From: Pseudomonas sp. PA15(2017)
GTDB lineage: Bacteria > Pseudomonadota > Gammaproteobacteria > Pseudomonadales > Pseudomonadaceae
NCBI RefSeq assembly: GCF_001945395.1
Contig: NZ_MSXV01000003.1
Span: 1 to 59,411, forward strand
Reading direction: 5' to 3'
DNA: 59,411 nucleotides
Positions 10,809 through 20,843 of this stretch are shown here, one piece after another. The number at the start of each line of letters is the position of its first letter. The first letter of the stretch is position 1. Position numbers and translations under genes: made by a program. The notes beneath the pieces were generated by a model. It saw only the letters and a list, made by a program, of their open reading frames with translations, had not been told where the DNA came from and did no database searches.

Positions 10809-11552
10809 TCAGCTCATGTACATCCCGCCGTTCACAGGGATAGTAGCCCCTGTGACGTAAGCTGCACCATCGGAAGCGAGGAAAGAAACCACGTTGGCGA
10901 TCTCTTGCGCTTGCCCCAAACGGCCCAGCGGAATCTGTGTCAGCAGCGCTTCACGCTGCGCTTCGGGCAATTCACGGGTCATGTCGGTATCGATGAAACC
11001 CGGTGCCACGGCGTTGACCGTGATCGAGCGCGAGCCCACTTCACGGGCCAGCGCACGGCCAAAACCTTCGAGGCCGGCCTTGGCGGCTGCATAGTTCACC
11101 TGCCCGGCGTTGCCCATGGCACCCACCACCGAACCGATGTTGATGATACGCCCGAAACGGGCCTTGGTCATGCCGCGCAGCACGGCCTTCGACAGGCGAT
11201 ACAGGCTGTTGAGGTTGGTATCGATCACGTCGTACCACTCGTCGTCCTTCATGCGCAGCATCAGGTTGTCACGGGTGATGCCGGCGTTGTTGACCAGCAC
11301 CAGTACCTGGCCAAAATCCTTCTGGATCTTCTCCAGGGTCGCCGCGACGGACTCGTCATTGCTGACGTTGAGCATCAGGCCGGTGCCTTCGATGCCGTTT
11401 TCCTTGAGGGTCGCGGCGATGCGCTCGGCACCCGCCTCGGACGTGGCGGTACCGATCACCACGGCGCCCTGACGGCCCAGTTCCAAGGCGATGGCCTGGC
11501 CAATACCACGGCTGGCACCAGTGACCAGCGCAACCTTACCTTGCAGACTCAT
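10809..11552 (-). CDS. fabG: 3-oxoacyl-ACP reductase
   Basis: A 247-residue short-chain dehydrogenase that reduces 3-ketoacyl-ACP with NADPH. The N-terminal TGASRGIGQAIA cofactor loop, the NNAGITRDNL block and the Ser-Tyr-Lys active site (INIGSVVGAMGN then VNYAAAKAG) are all present. The C-terminal VNGGMYMS is the usual FabG end. It lies 15 bp after fabD. Confidence 0.97.
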   Translation of the reverse strand: MSLQGKVALVTGASRGIGQAIALELGRQGAVVIGTATSEAGAERIAATLKENGIEGTGLMLNVSNDESVAATLEKIQKDFGQVLVLVNNAGITRDNLMLRMKDDEWYDVIDTNLNSLYRLSKAVLRGMTKARFGRIINIGSVVGAMGNAGQVNYAAAKAGLEGFGRALAREVGSRSITVNAVAPGFIDTDMTRELPEAQREALLTQIPLGRLGQAQEIANVVSFLASDGAAYVTGATIPVNGGMYMS

Positions 11553-11567
11553 AGCATTCTCCCTTGT

Positions 11568-12518
11568 TCAGGACTGTACGTCGGCCAGTGCGGCGCGCGC
11601 AGCGGCAAAGCTTTCGGGGGTGTCGAGATTGTGGGTGTTGACGCCCTTGACACAACGCTTGTTCAGGCCCGACAGCACTTTGCCCGGGCCACATTCGACC
11701 AGATCGGTAACGCCCTGCTCACCCAGGCGAACGATGGACTCGACCCAGCGCACCGGGCTGTACAGCTGAGCCAGCAGGTCGCGCTTGAGGGTATCGAGGT
11801 CCGTCACCACGGCCGCGCTGACGTTCTGTACCAGCGCAAGCTGCGGCGCCTGCCAGGCGATGGCGTTGACTGCCTCGGCAAAGCGCTCGGCAGCCGGGCG
11901 CATCAGCTCGCAGTGCGACGGCACGCTGACCGGCAGTGGCAGCGCACGCTTGGCGCCACGGGCCTTGCAAGCCTCGACGGCGCGGGCGACAGCGGCCGCG
12001 GAGCCGGCAATGACCACCTGCCCCGGCGCGTTGTAGTTCACCGCGCTGACCACATCGCCCTGGGCAGCTTCGGCGCAGGCAGCCTGCACGTCAGCATCTT
12101 CCAGGCCGATGATCGCCGCCATGCCGCCCTGCCCGGCCGGTACGGCCTGCTGCATCAGCTGGCCACGCAGCTCGACCAGCTTGACCGCTTCGGCGAAGCC
12201 GACGGCACCGGCAGCGACCAGCGCACTGTACTCACCCAGGCTGTGCCCGGCGACGAACGCCGGACGCGCACCACCTTCGGCCAGCCACAGGCGCCACAGG
12301 GCGATGGAGGCGGCGAGGATCGCGGGCTGGGTCTTGTCGGTCTGGTTGAGCTGCTCTTCCGGGCCCTGCTGGGTCAGTGCCCACAGGTCATAACCCAGGG
12401 CGCTAGAAGCTTCGCCGAAGGTATCGAGGATCAGCGCGTGCTCTGCGCCGTGTCCGGCCAACATGGCCAGCGCTTGCGAGCCCTGACCGGGAAAGACGAA
12501 TGCGAGGGATGCAGACAT
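11568..12518 (-). CDS. fabD: Malonyl-CoA:ACP transacylase
   Basis: A 316-residue enzyme that loads malonyl groups onto ACP. FVFPGQGSQ is the N-terminal loop. Ser93 in GHSLGEYSAL is the nucleophile, and His in VPSHCELM completes the dyad. Length is usual. It lies 99 bp downstream of plsX and 15 bp before fabG. Confidence 0.97.
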   Translation of the reverse strand: MSASLAFVFPGQGSQALAMLAGHGAEHALILDTFGEASSALGYDLWALTQQGPEEQLNQTDKTQPAILAASIALWRLWLAEGGARPAFVAGHSLGEYSALVAAGAVGFAEAVKLVELRGQLMQQAVPAGQGGMAAIIGLEDADVQAACAEAAQGDVVSAVNYNAPGQVVIAGSAAAVARAVEACKARGAKRALPLPVSVPSHCELMRPAAERFAEAVNAIAWQAPQLALVQNVSAAVVTDLDTLKRDLLAQLYSPVRWVESIVRLGEQGVTDLVECGPGKVLSGLNKRCVKGVNTHNLDTPESFAAARAALADVQS

Positions 12519-12617
12519 GGAACGGTTCCCTTAGTGATCTTCTCGTCGAAAAATTTACGCCCGCCACTCGCGAGCGCTGGAAAACTGACACCTTGGATGG
12601 CTGGCCATCCCGAACGG

Positions 12618-13634
12618 TCACATATTACGGATCAAGTGCTCGATTCGACCACCCAGTCGCGCCGGTAAATTCTCCTGCACATCGGTCATCGCCCGGCGGA
12701 TGGCGCTCTTTATACCATCCGGCCCGGCACTGCCGTGGCTCTTCACCACGATGCCCTGCAGGCCCAGAAAACTCGCACCGTTGTGACGCGCCGGCGCCAG
12801 TTCGCCACGCAAGCGGCGCAGCAGCGGCAAGGCCAGCAGACCGGTGACACGCCCCAACAGCGTGCTGCGAAACAGCGCCTCGAGCCGCGACACGATCATG
12901 GTCACCAGCCCTTCACTGGACTTGAGCAAGGCATTGCCGACGAAACCATCGCAGACCAGCACGTCAGCCTCGCCGCCATACAGGCCATCGCCTTCGACGA
13001 AGCCGATATAGTTGAGGCCATCGACGCCCTCGAGCAGCGCAGCGGCCTGTTTGACCTGCTGGTTGCCCTTGGTTTCTTCGCTGCCCACGTTCAGCAAACC
13101 GACGCGCGGCGCATTGGCGCCCTGCACTTCGGCCGCCACCGCCCCCATGATCGCGAACTGGCACAACTGTTCGGCCGTGCAATCGACGTTGGCACCCAGA
13201 TCCAGCAACAGGCATACGCCCTTGCGACTGGGAATGGCGGCGATCATCGCCGGCCGATCGATACCCGGCAGGGTTTTCAGCACGTGCCGCGACAGCGCCA
13301 TCAGCGCACCGGTGTTGCCCGCGCTCACGCAGGCATGGGCCCGCCCGTCGCGCACCGCCTCCAGCGCCACGCGCATGGAAGAGTCGGGTTTGCCACGCAG
13401 CGCCTGCCCGGGGCGCTCGCCCATCTCGATGCTTTGCGCCGCGTGCTCGACGCGCAGGCGCGCGCGATCCACACCGGCAATACCAGCGAGCAGTTCTTCA
13501 ATCAGGGGAGCTTGGCCAACGAGGACCAGATGCAGCGAGGGGAATTCGGCCAGACAGGCGACGCTGGCTGGAACAATGCAGTGGGGACCGAAGTCCCCAC
13601 CCATTGCATCAATCGCGATGATCGGAGCGGACAA
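12618..13634 (-). CDS. plsX: Phosphate acyltransferase PlsX
   Basis: A 338-residue enzyme that makes acyl-phosphate from acyl-ACP, the first step of phospholipid synthesis. [12 protein letters not shown] is the family N-terminus. [19 protein letters not shown] and [12 protein letters not shown] follow in the normal order. It lies 3 bp after rpmF, giving the classical yceD-rpmF-plsX-fab arrangement that ties ribosome, lipid and fatty-acid synthesis together. Confidence 0.96.
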   Translation of the reverse strand: MSAPIIAIDAMGGDFGPHCIVPASVACLAEFPSLHLVLVGQAPLIEELLAGIAGVDRARLRVEHAAQSIEMGERPGQALRGKPDSSMRVALEAVRDGRAHACVSAGNTGALMALSRHVLKTLPGIDRPAMIAAIPSRKGVCLLLDLGANVDCTAEQLCQFAIMGAVAAEVQGANAPRVGLLNVGSEETKGNQQVKQAAALLEGVDGLNYIGFVEGDGLYGGEADVLVCDGFVGNALLKSSEGLVTMIVSRLEALFRSTLLGRVTGLLALPLLRRLRGELAPARHNGASFLGLQGIVVKSHGSAGPDGIKSAIRRAMTDVQENLPARLGGRIEHLIRNM

Positions 13635-13637
13635 GAT

Positions 13638-13820
13638 TTACTCGTCAGCGCCCTTGTCGATCACTTTGCGACCACGATAAACGCCTTCCGGCGATACGTG
13701 GTGACGCAGGTGAACTTCACCGGTGCTCTTCTCAACGGACAGAGCGTTACCCTCGAGCGCGTCATGCGAACGACGCATGTCACGGGCGGAACGGGATTTT
13801 TTGTTCTGCTGAACAGCCAT
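13638..13820 (-). CDS. rpmF: 50S ribosomal protein L32
   Basis: A 60-residue basic ribosomal protein beginning [20 protein letters not shown], the proteobacterial L32 start. It has no zinc-binding cysteines, so it is the cysteine-free form. It lies between yceD (12 bp) and plsX (3 bp). Confidence 0.97.
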   Translation of the reverse strand: MAVQQNKKSRSARDMRRSHDALEGNALSVEKSTGEVHLRHHVSPEGVYRGRKVIDKGADE

Positions 13821-13832
13821 ACTAGTTAACTC

Positions 13833-14360
13833 CTAAACGTTTGGGTCACGCTTTAACTGTGCCAATACACTGAACGGGTTGGACCGCGTCACCTCGTCCT
13901 CGCTCGGCTCGGGCTCATCGAGGCCCGCCGGCTGCTGGCAATCTTTCGGGTCATGCATCGGCACGATGGGCAAGGCGAGCAACAGCTCATCCTCGACCAA
14001 GGCCAACAGATCCAGAGGATCTTCACCCATTTCCAGTACGTCATAGCCTTGCGGCACGGACTGGGTATTCGCGCCTTCCTTCACCACAGCGTAATCACAT
14101 TCGCTGCGGATCGGTAAGGTGACCTGATCCAGACACCGCTGGCAAACCATCTTGACTTCGACCTCAAGCTGGCTGTGGATAACCACAGCATGGCGCTCGT
14201 CACGCTCGAAGCTGAGCTTCGCACGCACGTTACCGCCATTATCGGCGAGAGGATCACAGAGCCTCGAAAAATCGGCTAGCGGCAATTCACCTTGAAGGGT
14301 GGCGCCGCGATCAGCGAGTTTGCGTGGATCAACGTGAGGTGGAATCGGGCCATTTGACAT
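13833..14360 (-). CDS. yceD: YceD family protein (DUF177), 23S rRNA accumulation protein
   Basis: A 175-residue protein of the DUF177 family, which is needed for normal 23S rRNA levels in E. coli and plants. The cysteines in MVCQRCLDQVTLPIRSEC form the conserved core (about residues 77-94). The C-terminus (EVTRSNPFSVLAQLKRD) is the normal NPFAVLAxLK ending. It is the first gene of the operon and diverges from maf. Confidence 0.92.
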   Translation of the reverse strand: MSNGPIPPHVDPRKLADRGATLQGELPLADFSRLCDPLADNGGNVRAKLSFERDERHAVVIHSQLEVEVKMVCQRCLDQVTLPIRSECDYAVVKEGANTQSVPQGYDVLEMGEDPLDLLALVEDELLLALPIVPMHDPKDCQQPAGLDEPEPSEDEVTRSNPFSVLAQLKRDPNV

Positions 14361-14471
14361 AGGCGCCGCATTCTATGGATGCAACCGTGCGCTGTCAAAG
14401 GAAATTCCGCCTGTCCAGGCCCTTGGCCGACGACTAGAATCGGCGCTCCGTTCCACACGAGGTCAATGCCC

Positions 14472-15050
14472 ATGCTGCCCCTGGTTCTCGCTTCCAGTTC
14501 TCCCTATCGCCGCGAGCTGCTGAGCCGCCTGCGCCAGCCCTTCGAATGGGCCGCGCCGAGTATCGACGAGTCGCGCCAGGATGGCGAGCCGGCCGAGGAC
14601 CTGGTGCGCCGCCTGGCCCAGGAAAAGGCTGCGGCATTGGCCGGGCGATTCCCCGCTCACCTGATCATCGGCTCCGACCAGGTGGCCGTGCTCGACGGCC
14701 AGGTGCTCGGCAAGTCCCACGGCTTCGAGCGCGCCCATGCCCAGCTCAGCGCCGCCAGCGGCAAGCGCGTGACCTTTCTCACCGGCCTGGCCCTGCTCGA
14801 CAGCAGCAGTGGCGCCTGCCAAGTCGACTGCGTGCCTTATACCGTGCATTTTCGCACCCTGGATGCCGAACAGATCACTCGTTACCTGCAGGCCGAAGAG
14901 CCCTACGACTGCGCCGGCAGTTTCAAGGCCGAAGGCCTGGGTATCAGCCTGTTTCGCCGCACCGAAGGCAGCGACGTCAACAGCCTGATCGGCTTGCCGT
15001 TGATTCGTCTGGTGGAAATGCTCGATGAGGCGGGGGTGAAGGTGCCCTGA
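14472..15050 (+). CDS. Maf-like nucleotide pyrophosphatase (7-methyl-GTP / YceF type)
   Basis: A 192-residue Maf protein, a family that hydrolyses modified nucleoside triphosphates. LVLASSSPYRRELLSRL is the N-terminal signature. SIDES, IIGSDQVAVLDGQVLGK and the C-terminal GSFKAEGLGISLF follow. Its position beside yceD-rpmF and the SSPYRRELL form suggest the YceF subtype. I chose the ATG at 14472 because GAGG sits 9 nt before it; an ATG two codons earlier has only 3 nt spacing. The gene normally found next in pseudomonads (an SppA-like peptidase, then rluC and rne) is absent here. Confidence 0.9.
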   Translation: MLPLVLASSSPYRRELLSRLRQPFEWAAPSIDESRQDGEPAEDLVRRLAQEKAAALAGRFPAHLIIGSDQVAVLDGQVLGKSHGFERAHAQLSAASGKRVTFLTGLALLDSSSGACQVDCVPYTVHFRTLDAEQITRYLQAEEPYDCAGSFKAEGLGISLFRRTEGSDVNSLIGLPLIRLVEMLDEAGVKVP

Positions 15051-15100
15051 GCTCAGAGGTCTGGTAGATGGGTTCGCACTCCCCCTACGATCCATCTAAT

Positions 15101-15147
15101 GTGGGAGGGCGCCATGCGCCCGATTCGCGGGCATGGCCCGCTCCCAC
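15101..15147. repeat. REP element between maf and recD
   Basis: An imperfect long hairpin. GTGGGAG and CTCCCAC form the outer ends, with GGCGCCATGCGCCCG opposite GCGGGCATGGCCCG around a central ATTC. This is the usual Pseudomonas REP type, found between convergent genes. Confidence 0.7.
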
Positions 15148-15165
15148 AAAATAGGTAGGTAGCCG

Positions 15166-17196
15166 CTACGGCGCACTGGCAACCAACCGCTCCCACAAGC
15201 CACTGCGCCTTTCGACTCGTCGCCCAATGGCCGCTTCGAAAATACCGGCACGGCTCTCGATCAGACTGAAGCAATCCCGCGCGCGGGTGATGCCGGTGTA
15301 CACCAGTTCCTTGGTCAGCACCGGGTTGAGGGTATCCGGCAGCACCAGGGCGCAATGGGCAAATTCAGAGCCCTGGGATTTGTGCACGGTCATGGCGAAC
15401 ACGGTTTCCACCGCACCCAGGCGGCTGGGCAGGATCGAGCGCAGCTCGCCCGAGCCATCGTTGCGTGGGAACACCACGCGCAGCGCTGAGCGCAAAGGGC
15501 CACCCGTCTCCAGCGCCGGCTCGGGCAAACGCAGGGCGATGCCGATATCGCCATTCATCAGGCCCAGGCCGTAATCGTTACGGGTGACCAGCACCGGCCG
15601 CCCTTCGTACCAGCCATGCTCCTGCTCGATCAGCCCACGCTGCAGCAGCGAATGGGCGATACGCCCGTTGAGCACCTCGACGCCCCAGGGGCCCTTGCGC
15701 ACCGCACACAGCAACTGGAAGCGATCGAAGGCCGCCAGCACCGCGGCCGCCCAGCCGTTCCAGCGCTCCTCGCTGTCGATCAAGCCTGGGCGCTGCTCAT
15801 GCAGCACGCTCAGGTAATCCGCGTAGCCCACTGCCCGCCCCTCAGCGCCGGGCAAGCCATCGAGCAGCAAGCGTTCGAAGGCGCGATCATGCTCGCCGGC
15901 CAGGCGCAACTGGTGCAGGTCCGCCCCGCCACCTGCCAGCACCTCACGGGCCTCAAGGGCCGCACCGCGATTCACCGCCAGGGCCAGGCGGCCGATACCC
16001 GAGCCCCCGGCAAAGCGCCGGGAATGGCGGAGCATCACGATGTGCTGCGACAGCGCCTGCTCGCCCGGCTGCAGCCCTGCCCCTTCGATACGCTCGCCGG
16101 TCTGCTGCGCCAACCAGGTACGGGTGGCCTCGCTGTAGCCGCCGGCTTCGGCATCGCGGCACAAGTCGCCGAGTACCGCACCGGCCTCCACCGACGCCAG
16201 CTGATCCTTGTCGCCGAGCAGGATCAGCCGCGCATGCATCGGCAGCGCGTCGAGCAGGTTGGCCATCATTTCCAGGTCGATCATCGAGGCTTCGTCGACC
16301 ACCAGCACATCCAGCGGCAGCGGGTTGGCCGCATGGTGACGGAAATGACGGCTGTCCGGCCGGCTGCCAAGCAGGCGGTGCAGCGTGGTGACGGTATTGG
16401 GAATCTGCTCGCGCACCTGCTCGCTGACCGGCAGGGTCGCCACCTGGGCGCCGATGGATTCGGTCAGCCGCGCCGCCGCCTTGCCGGTAGGCGCGGCCAG
16501 GCTCAGGCGCAGCGGCGCGCCGCGATCCAGCGCGGCGGCCTGCAGCAGCGCCAGCAGGCGCACCACGGTCGTGGTCTTGCCGGTACCGGGGCCACCGGTG
16601 ATCAGCGTGAAGCGCCCCCGCGCCGCCAGGGCGCAGGCCAGTTTCTGCCAGTCGGTGAGGCGCTGGCCATCGAGCTGCAATGGCTCGGGGAACAACACGG
16701 CCAGGCGCTGAGCGAGATCGGCCGGCGCATCGCCCGCCGCCCGCAGGCGCTCGCCGATATCCTCGGCGACGCTGCGCTCGTAATCCCAGTAGCGGCGCAG
16801 GTACAGGCAGGTGCCGCGCAGCACCAGCGGTGCGACTTCATCTTCGGCATCGCGCAACAAGGCGCTGTCGGCACAGGCTGCCAGCCAGGCGCCCGCACTC
16901 AGGCCGACCAGCACCTCGGAGGGCAGCAGGCTGACGCCCTCGGCGTCCCCCTCCGGCGGCAGCGACAACGCCGAATCCGGATCGGCCAGGGTGGTCTGCA
17001 GGTCGAGGCACACATGGCCCTGGCCCAGTTGATGGCTGGCCAGCGCCGCCGCCAGCAACAGCAACGGCGGTGCCTGGGGGTCCAGCTCGGCGAAGAAATG
17101 CGCCAGGGTTCGGTCCAGTTCGCGCAGCCAGCCGCGTTCGCTCCAGGCGGCGAGCAGCTCGAACAGCGTGTCGCGGTTTTCCAGCATCGACGTCAT
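15166..17196 (-). CDS. recD: Exodeoxyribonuclease V alpha subunit
   Basis: A 676-residue SF1B 5'-3' helicase of RecBCD. TLITGGPGTGKTTTVVRLL is the Walker A motif (Lys207). LVVDEASMIDLEMM is motif II, and MTVHKSQGSEFAHCALVLP and LVYTGITRARDCF are motifs V and VI. Its ATG overlaps the recB stop by 4 nt. It works with RecB and RecC in double-strand-break repair and degradation of foreign linear DNA. Confidence 0.95.
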   Translation of the reverse strand: MTSMLENRDTLFELLAAWSERGWLRELDRTLAHFFAELDPQAPPLLLLAAALASHQLGQGHVCLDLQTTLADPDSALSLPPEGDAEGVSLLPSEVLVGLSAGAWLAACADSALLRDAEDEVAPLVLRGTCLYLRRYWDYERSVAEDIGERLRAAGDAPADLAQRLAVLFPEPLQLDGQRLTDWQKLACALAARGRFTLITGGPGTGKTTTVVRLLALLQAAALDRGAPLRLSLAAPTGKAAARLTESIGAQVATLPVSEQVREQIPNTVTTLHRLLGSRPDSRHFRHHAANPLPLDVLVVDEASMIDLEMMANLLDALPMHARLILLGDKDQLASVEAGAVLGDLCRDAEAGGYSEATRTWLAQQTGERIEGAGLQPGEQALSQHIVMLRHSRRFAGGSGIGRLALAVNRGAALEAREVLAGGGADLHQLRLAGEHDRAFERLLLDGLPGAEGRAVGYADYLSVLHEQRPGLIDSEERWNGWAAAVLAAFDRFQLLCAVRKGPWGVEVLNGRIAHSLLQRGLIEQEHGWYEGRPVLVTRNDYGLGLMNGDIGIALRLPEPALETGGPLRSALRVVFPRNDGSGELRSILPSRLGAVETVFAMTVHKSQGSEFAHCALVLPDTLNPVLTKELVYTGITRARDCFSLIESRAGIFEAAIGRRVERRSGLWERLVASAP

Positions 17197-20100
17197 GCCG
17201 GCTCCTCCACCAGATCGCCGAGAAACAGCGCGTCCAGCCTTTCGATCAGCGCCCGCTGCGGGCGCGCCAGATACTGGCCCGCGCCCGGCGCACGCAGGAA
17301 CAGGTACAGCGCGCCGCCCACATGAGTGTCGTAGTCATAGTCGGTCAGGCGCAGCCGCAGGTGGCGATGCAGCGCCAGCACGTAGAGCACGTACTGCAGG
17401 TCATAGCGATGGCTGGCTACGGCAGTGTTCATGGCCTCGGGGGTATAAGCCTGTTCGTCAGCGCCGAGCCAGTTGGACTTGTAGTCGACCACGTAGTAAC
17501 GCCCCTCATGTTCGAACACCAGGTCGATAAAGCCTTTGAACATGCCATTGAGGGTGTCCGGGCTGAGCACGGGCCGCGCCACGGTCGGCATCTCGAAATG
17601 GCGCACCAGCGCATCCAGGCGCAGCACGTCGACCCGGCGGGCCTCGAACCAGAACTCCAACTCGGCCTGGTAGTCGCTCAACTGCGCCAGGCTCACCGTG
17701 TTTCCATTGCCCAGCGACAGGGGCTGCACCAGCAGGCTCTGCAGCCACAGCCACAGCGGCTCGATCCAGGTTTCCAGGCCGCGCCGCTGGCAACGCCGCG
17801 CCAAATGCTCACGCAGCACATCCGGCGCCGCTGCCATGGCCGCGAAGCCTTCGGCGGCGGCGATTTCCAGCAGGCCATGGAAAAAGGTGCCGGGATTGGG
17901 CCCGCGGGGAAAGCGATGCAGCCCCTGGGCCGAGACCGGAATCTGCTCCAGCGCCAGTGCCGGATCTTCGTCGTCACTGGCGATCTGCACGGCCGAACTG
18001 TCCGGCGAAACGTCGTCGTGGCGATCCACTGGGTGGCGATCCACTCCGGCAGCTTCGCCCTCCTCCATACGCAAGGCGCTGTAGGAAGCGATCCACCAGT
18101 GTTCGGCGGCGCGCCGTGCTGGCGTGCGCCAATGGGGCTCGAAAGCGTCGGCATCCTGGGCGCGATAGGCCTGGTCGCTGGCCTCGGGCGCAGGCAACGC
18201 CACGCAGCGCGGTGGATCGGCCAACGGGCTGAGCCAGTCGATCAATTGCCCGCTCTGGGCCAGGGGCTGGCCAGCGCCGAGCAGGTAACCCAGGGCGCTC
18301 TGGTGCAGGCGCGAGGTCTTGGCGGTGCCGATCTTCAGGTCGACGATACCCAGCCAGCAGGCATGCCGCGCCCGGGTCAGCGCCACGTAGAGCAGGCGCA
18401 GGTCTTCGCCGAGGCGCTCGCGCTCGGCCTTCTCCAGGCTCTCCTCATCGGGCTTGAGCAGCAGGCGGCGGCGTTCGCCGTCGTGCTCCTGCACCGGCTT
18501 CTTGTCGTCCAGCGGGCGGAACGAACAGATGAAGGGCAGGAACACCAATGGGTATTCCAGGCCCTTGGATTTGTGGATGGTCACCACGCGCACCAGGGCA
18601 TCGTCGCTTTCCAGGCGCAGCACCTGCTCCTCGGCTGCCTGCCCACGCCCGGCCAGGCAGTCGCCCAGATGACGGATCAGCGCCAGCTCACCGTCCAGCT
18701 CGGCAGCGGCCAGCTGCAGCAATTCGGCCAGGTGCAGCAGATTGGTCAGCACCCGCTCGCCATCAGGGCGGCTCATCAGCCGTTGCGGCAGGCCGAAATC
18801 CTGCAGCAACTGGCGCAGCATCGGCAGCGCGCCCTGGCGCTGCCAGCGCTGGCGGTAACCACGGAACTGCATGACCCGCGCCTCCCAGAAGCGCTCGTCG
18901 AGGTTCAGTTGCTCCAGTTCGGAGAGGCTCAGGCCCAGGGTCGAGGTGGCCAGCGCGGCACGCAGGGGGCGATCCTGATCGGGCTCGGCGCAGGCACGCA
19001 GCCACAGCAGCAGATCGTGGGCCTCGACCGTGGCGTACACAGAATCCTTGTCGGACAGGTACACGCTGCGCACCCCGCGGGCCGCCAGCTCGCCGCGAAT
19101 CGCCTGGGCTTCCTTGAAATCGCGCACCAGCACGGCGATATCGCTGGGGCGCAGGGGCGTCAGTTCGTCGCCCTTGAGAAAACCGGCGCGCTGCTGCTGG
19201 CCGAGCACCAGCAGGCGGACGATTTCGCTCGCCGCGCTGGCGGCCAGGGCATCCAGATAGCGCCCCTTGGCGACTGCTTCCTCGCTGGGCAGGTGCCAGA
19301 GGTTGAGCGCCGGCTGCACCTGGCCCTCCACCGTCCAGACTTCCTGGCGGCCCTGGGCACCGACCGCGATGAACGGCAGGTCGTCACGCAGCAGAAAGGC
19401 GCCCTGCCCGCCTTCACGGGTCTCGGCCCGTTCGAACAAGCCGTTGACCGCCGCGACCATGGCCTCGCTGGAGCGGAAGTTGGTGTCCAGGTTGTAGTGC
19501 CGTCCGGCCGTGGCCCGGCGAGCGCGCAAGTAGGTGTGGATGTCCGCGCCGCGGAACGAGTAGATGGCCTGCTTGGGGTCGCCGATCATGAACAGGCCGC
19601 AGTCGTCGCGATTGGCCTCGACCTGATACAGGGTATCGAAGATGCGGTATTGCAGCGGGTCGGTGTCCTGGAACTCGTCGATCAGCGCCACCGGGAACTG
19701 CTGGCGAATCACCTCGGCCAGACGCGGGCCGCTGTCGCCCTGCAGCGCATCGTCCAGGCGGGTGAGCATGTCGTCGAAGCCCATCTCGGCGCGTCGCCGT
19801 TTCTCGCGGTCGAAGTGCTGGCGAATCCACGCGGCGGCATGGCGCAGCGCGGCCTCGTCCGGTGCCGGCAAGGCGTCGAGCTCGCCCTTGAGCGTGACCA
19901 TGGCCTGCAGCGCCGGGTGCGCGGGTGGCGAGCCGATCTTCCAGGCCTCGGCCAGGCCGTCCGGGGTCAGGCGGGTGAAGCCGGTGCCGATATCCAGCGC
20001 CTCGTCGTCGCCATCGGCCCAGGCGCGCAGCTTGTCGAGCCAGGGGTTGTAATAGCGCGCCTGCAGCTTACGGGCATCGACCTGTTTCTCCGCAGCGGCC

Positions 20101-20843
20101 TGATCGAGCAGGCCCTGCAGAGCATCGGCCCAGGCGCTCCAGGGCTCCTTGAGCGCCTGCAGTGCGCGCTGGCGGTCACGCAGGGTGCCGTCGAGCAGAT
20201 CGCCCAACGCCGGGGCAGCGCCGTCGTTCTGCTCGCCCAGCAGCGGGCGGATGCGCTGGCCCAGCGCATCCGGCGCGTTCCAGGTTTCCGCTACCCAGTC
20301 CAGAGCCAGGCCCTGCAGCGGATAGCAATGCTGACGCCAATAGTCGCGCACCACTTCGGCGAGCAGCTCGCTGTGGTCGGTTTCCAGGGTTTGACTGAAC
20401 AGGCTGCCACTGTCGAAAGCGTGCTCACGCAGCATGCGCTGGCACCAGCCATGGATGGTCGACACCGCCGCCTCGTCCATCCACTGCGCCGCCAGCTCGA
20501 GGCGCCGTGCGCATTCGGGCCATTCGGCCGAAGCGAAGTCGGCCTTGAGGGTGGCCAGCAGCGCGTCGCCTTCGCCATCACCGCGAAACACCGTGGCCGC
20601 TTCCACCAGACGCGCGCGGATGCGGTCGCGCAGCTCACGGGTGGCGGCATCGGTAAACGTCACCACGAGGATCTGCGGCGGCAGCAGCGGCTCGCGAAAG
20701 GCCGCGTCGCCGCCGTGACGCAGGATCAGACGCAGGTACAGCGCCGAGATGGTGTAGGTCTTGCCGGTGCCGGCGCTGGCCTCGATCAGGCGGCTGCCGT
20801 GCAGCGGAAAACTGAGCGCCAAGGGGCGTGCTGGCTGGCTCAT
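17193..20843 (-). CDS. recB: Exodeoxyribonuclease V beta subunit
   Basis: A 1216-residue UvrD-type 3'-5' helicase with a C-terminal nuclease. IEASAGTGKTYTISALYLRL is Walker A (Lys28). VALIDEFQDTDPLQYRIF is motif II, and VTIHKSKGLEYPLVFLPF and LLYVALTRARHACWLG are motifs V and VI. The nuclease site is in GMFKGFIDLVFEHEG followed by YYVVDYKSNWLG. The key catalytic residues look intact. It overlaps recC and recD by 4 nt on each side, so subunits are coupled. Confidence 0.96.
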   Translation of the reverse strand: MSQPARPLALSFPLHGSRLIEASAGTGKTYTISALYLRLILRHGGDAAFREPLLPPQILVVTFTDAATRELRDRIRARLVEAATVFRGDGEGDALLATLKADFASAEWPECARRLELAAQWMDEAAVSTIHGWCQRMLREHAFDSGSLFSQTLETDHSELLAEVVRDYWRQHCYPLQGLALDWVAETWNAPDALGQRIRPLLGEQNDGAAPALGDLLDGTLRDRQRALQALKEPWSAWADALQGLLDQAAAEKQVDARKLQARYYNPWLDKLRAWADGDDEALDIGTGFTRLTPDGLAEAWKIGSPPAHPALQAMVTLKGELDALPAPDEAALRHAAAWIRQHFDREKRRRAEMGFDDMLTRLDDALQGDSGPRLAEVIRQQFPVALIDEFQDTDPLQYRIFDTLYQVEANRDDCGLFMIGDPKQAIYSFRGADIHTYLRARRATAGRHYNLDTNFRSSEAMVAAVNGLFERAETREGGQGAFLLRDDLPFIAVGAQGRQEVWTVEGQVQPALNLWHLPSEEAVAKGRYLDALAASAASEIVRLLVLGQQQRAGFLKGDELTPLRPSDIAVLVRDFKEAQAIRGELAARGVRSVYLSDKDSVYATVEAHDLLLWLRACAEPDQDRPLRAALATSTLGLSLSELEQLNLDERFWEARVMQFRGYRQRWQRQGALPMLRQLLQDFGLPQRLMSRPDGERVLTNLLHLAELLQLAAAELDGELALIRHLGDCLAGRGQAAEEQVLRLESDDALVRVVTIHKSKGLEYPLVFLPFICSFRPLDDKKPVQEHDGERRRLLLKPDEESLEKAERERLGEDLRLLYVALTRARHACWLGIVDLKIGTAKTSRLHQSALGYLLGAGQPLAQSGQLIDWLSPLADPPRCVALPAPEASDQAYRAQDADAFEPHWRTPARRAAEHWWIASYSALRMEEGEAAGVDRHPVDRHDDVSPDSSAVQIASDDEDPALALEQIPVSAQGLHRFPRGPNPGTFFHGLLEIAAAEGFAAMAAAPDVLREHLARRCQRRGLETWIEPLWLWLQSLLVQPLSLGNGNTVSLAQLSDYQAELEFWFEARRVDVLRLDALVRHFEMPTVARPVLSPDTLNGMFKGFIDLVFEHEGRYYVVDYKSNWLGADEQAYTPEAMNTAVASHRYDLQYVLYVLALHRHLRLRLTDYDYDTHVGGALYLFLRAPGAGQYLARPQRALIERLDALFLGDLVEEPA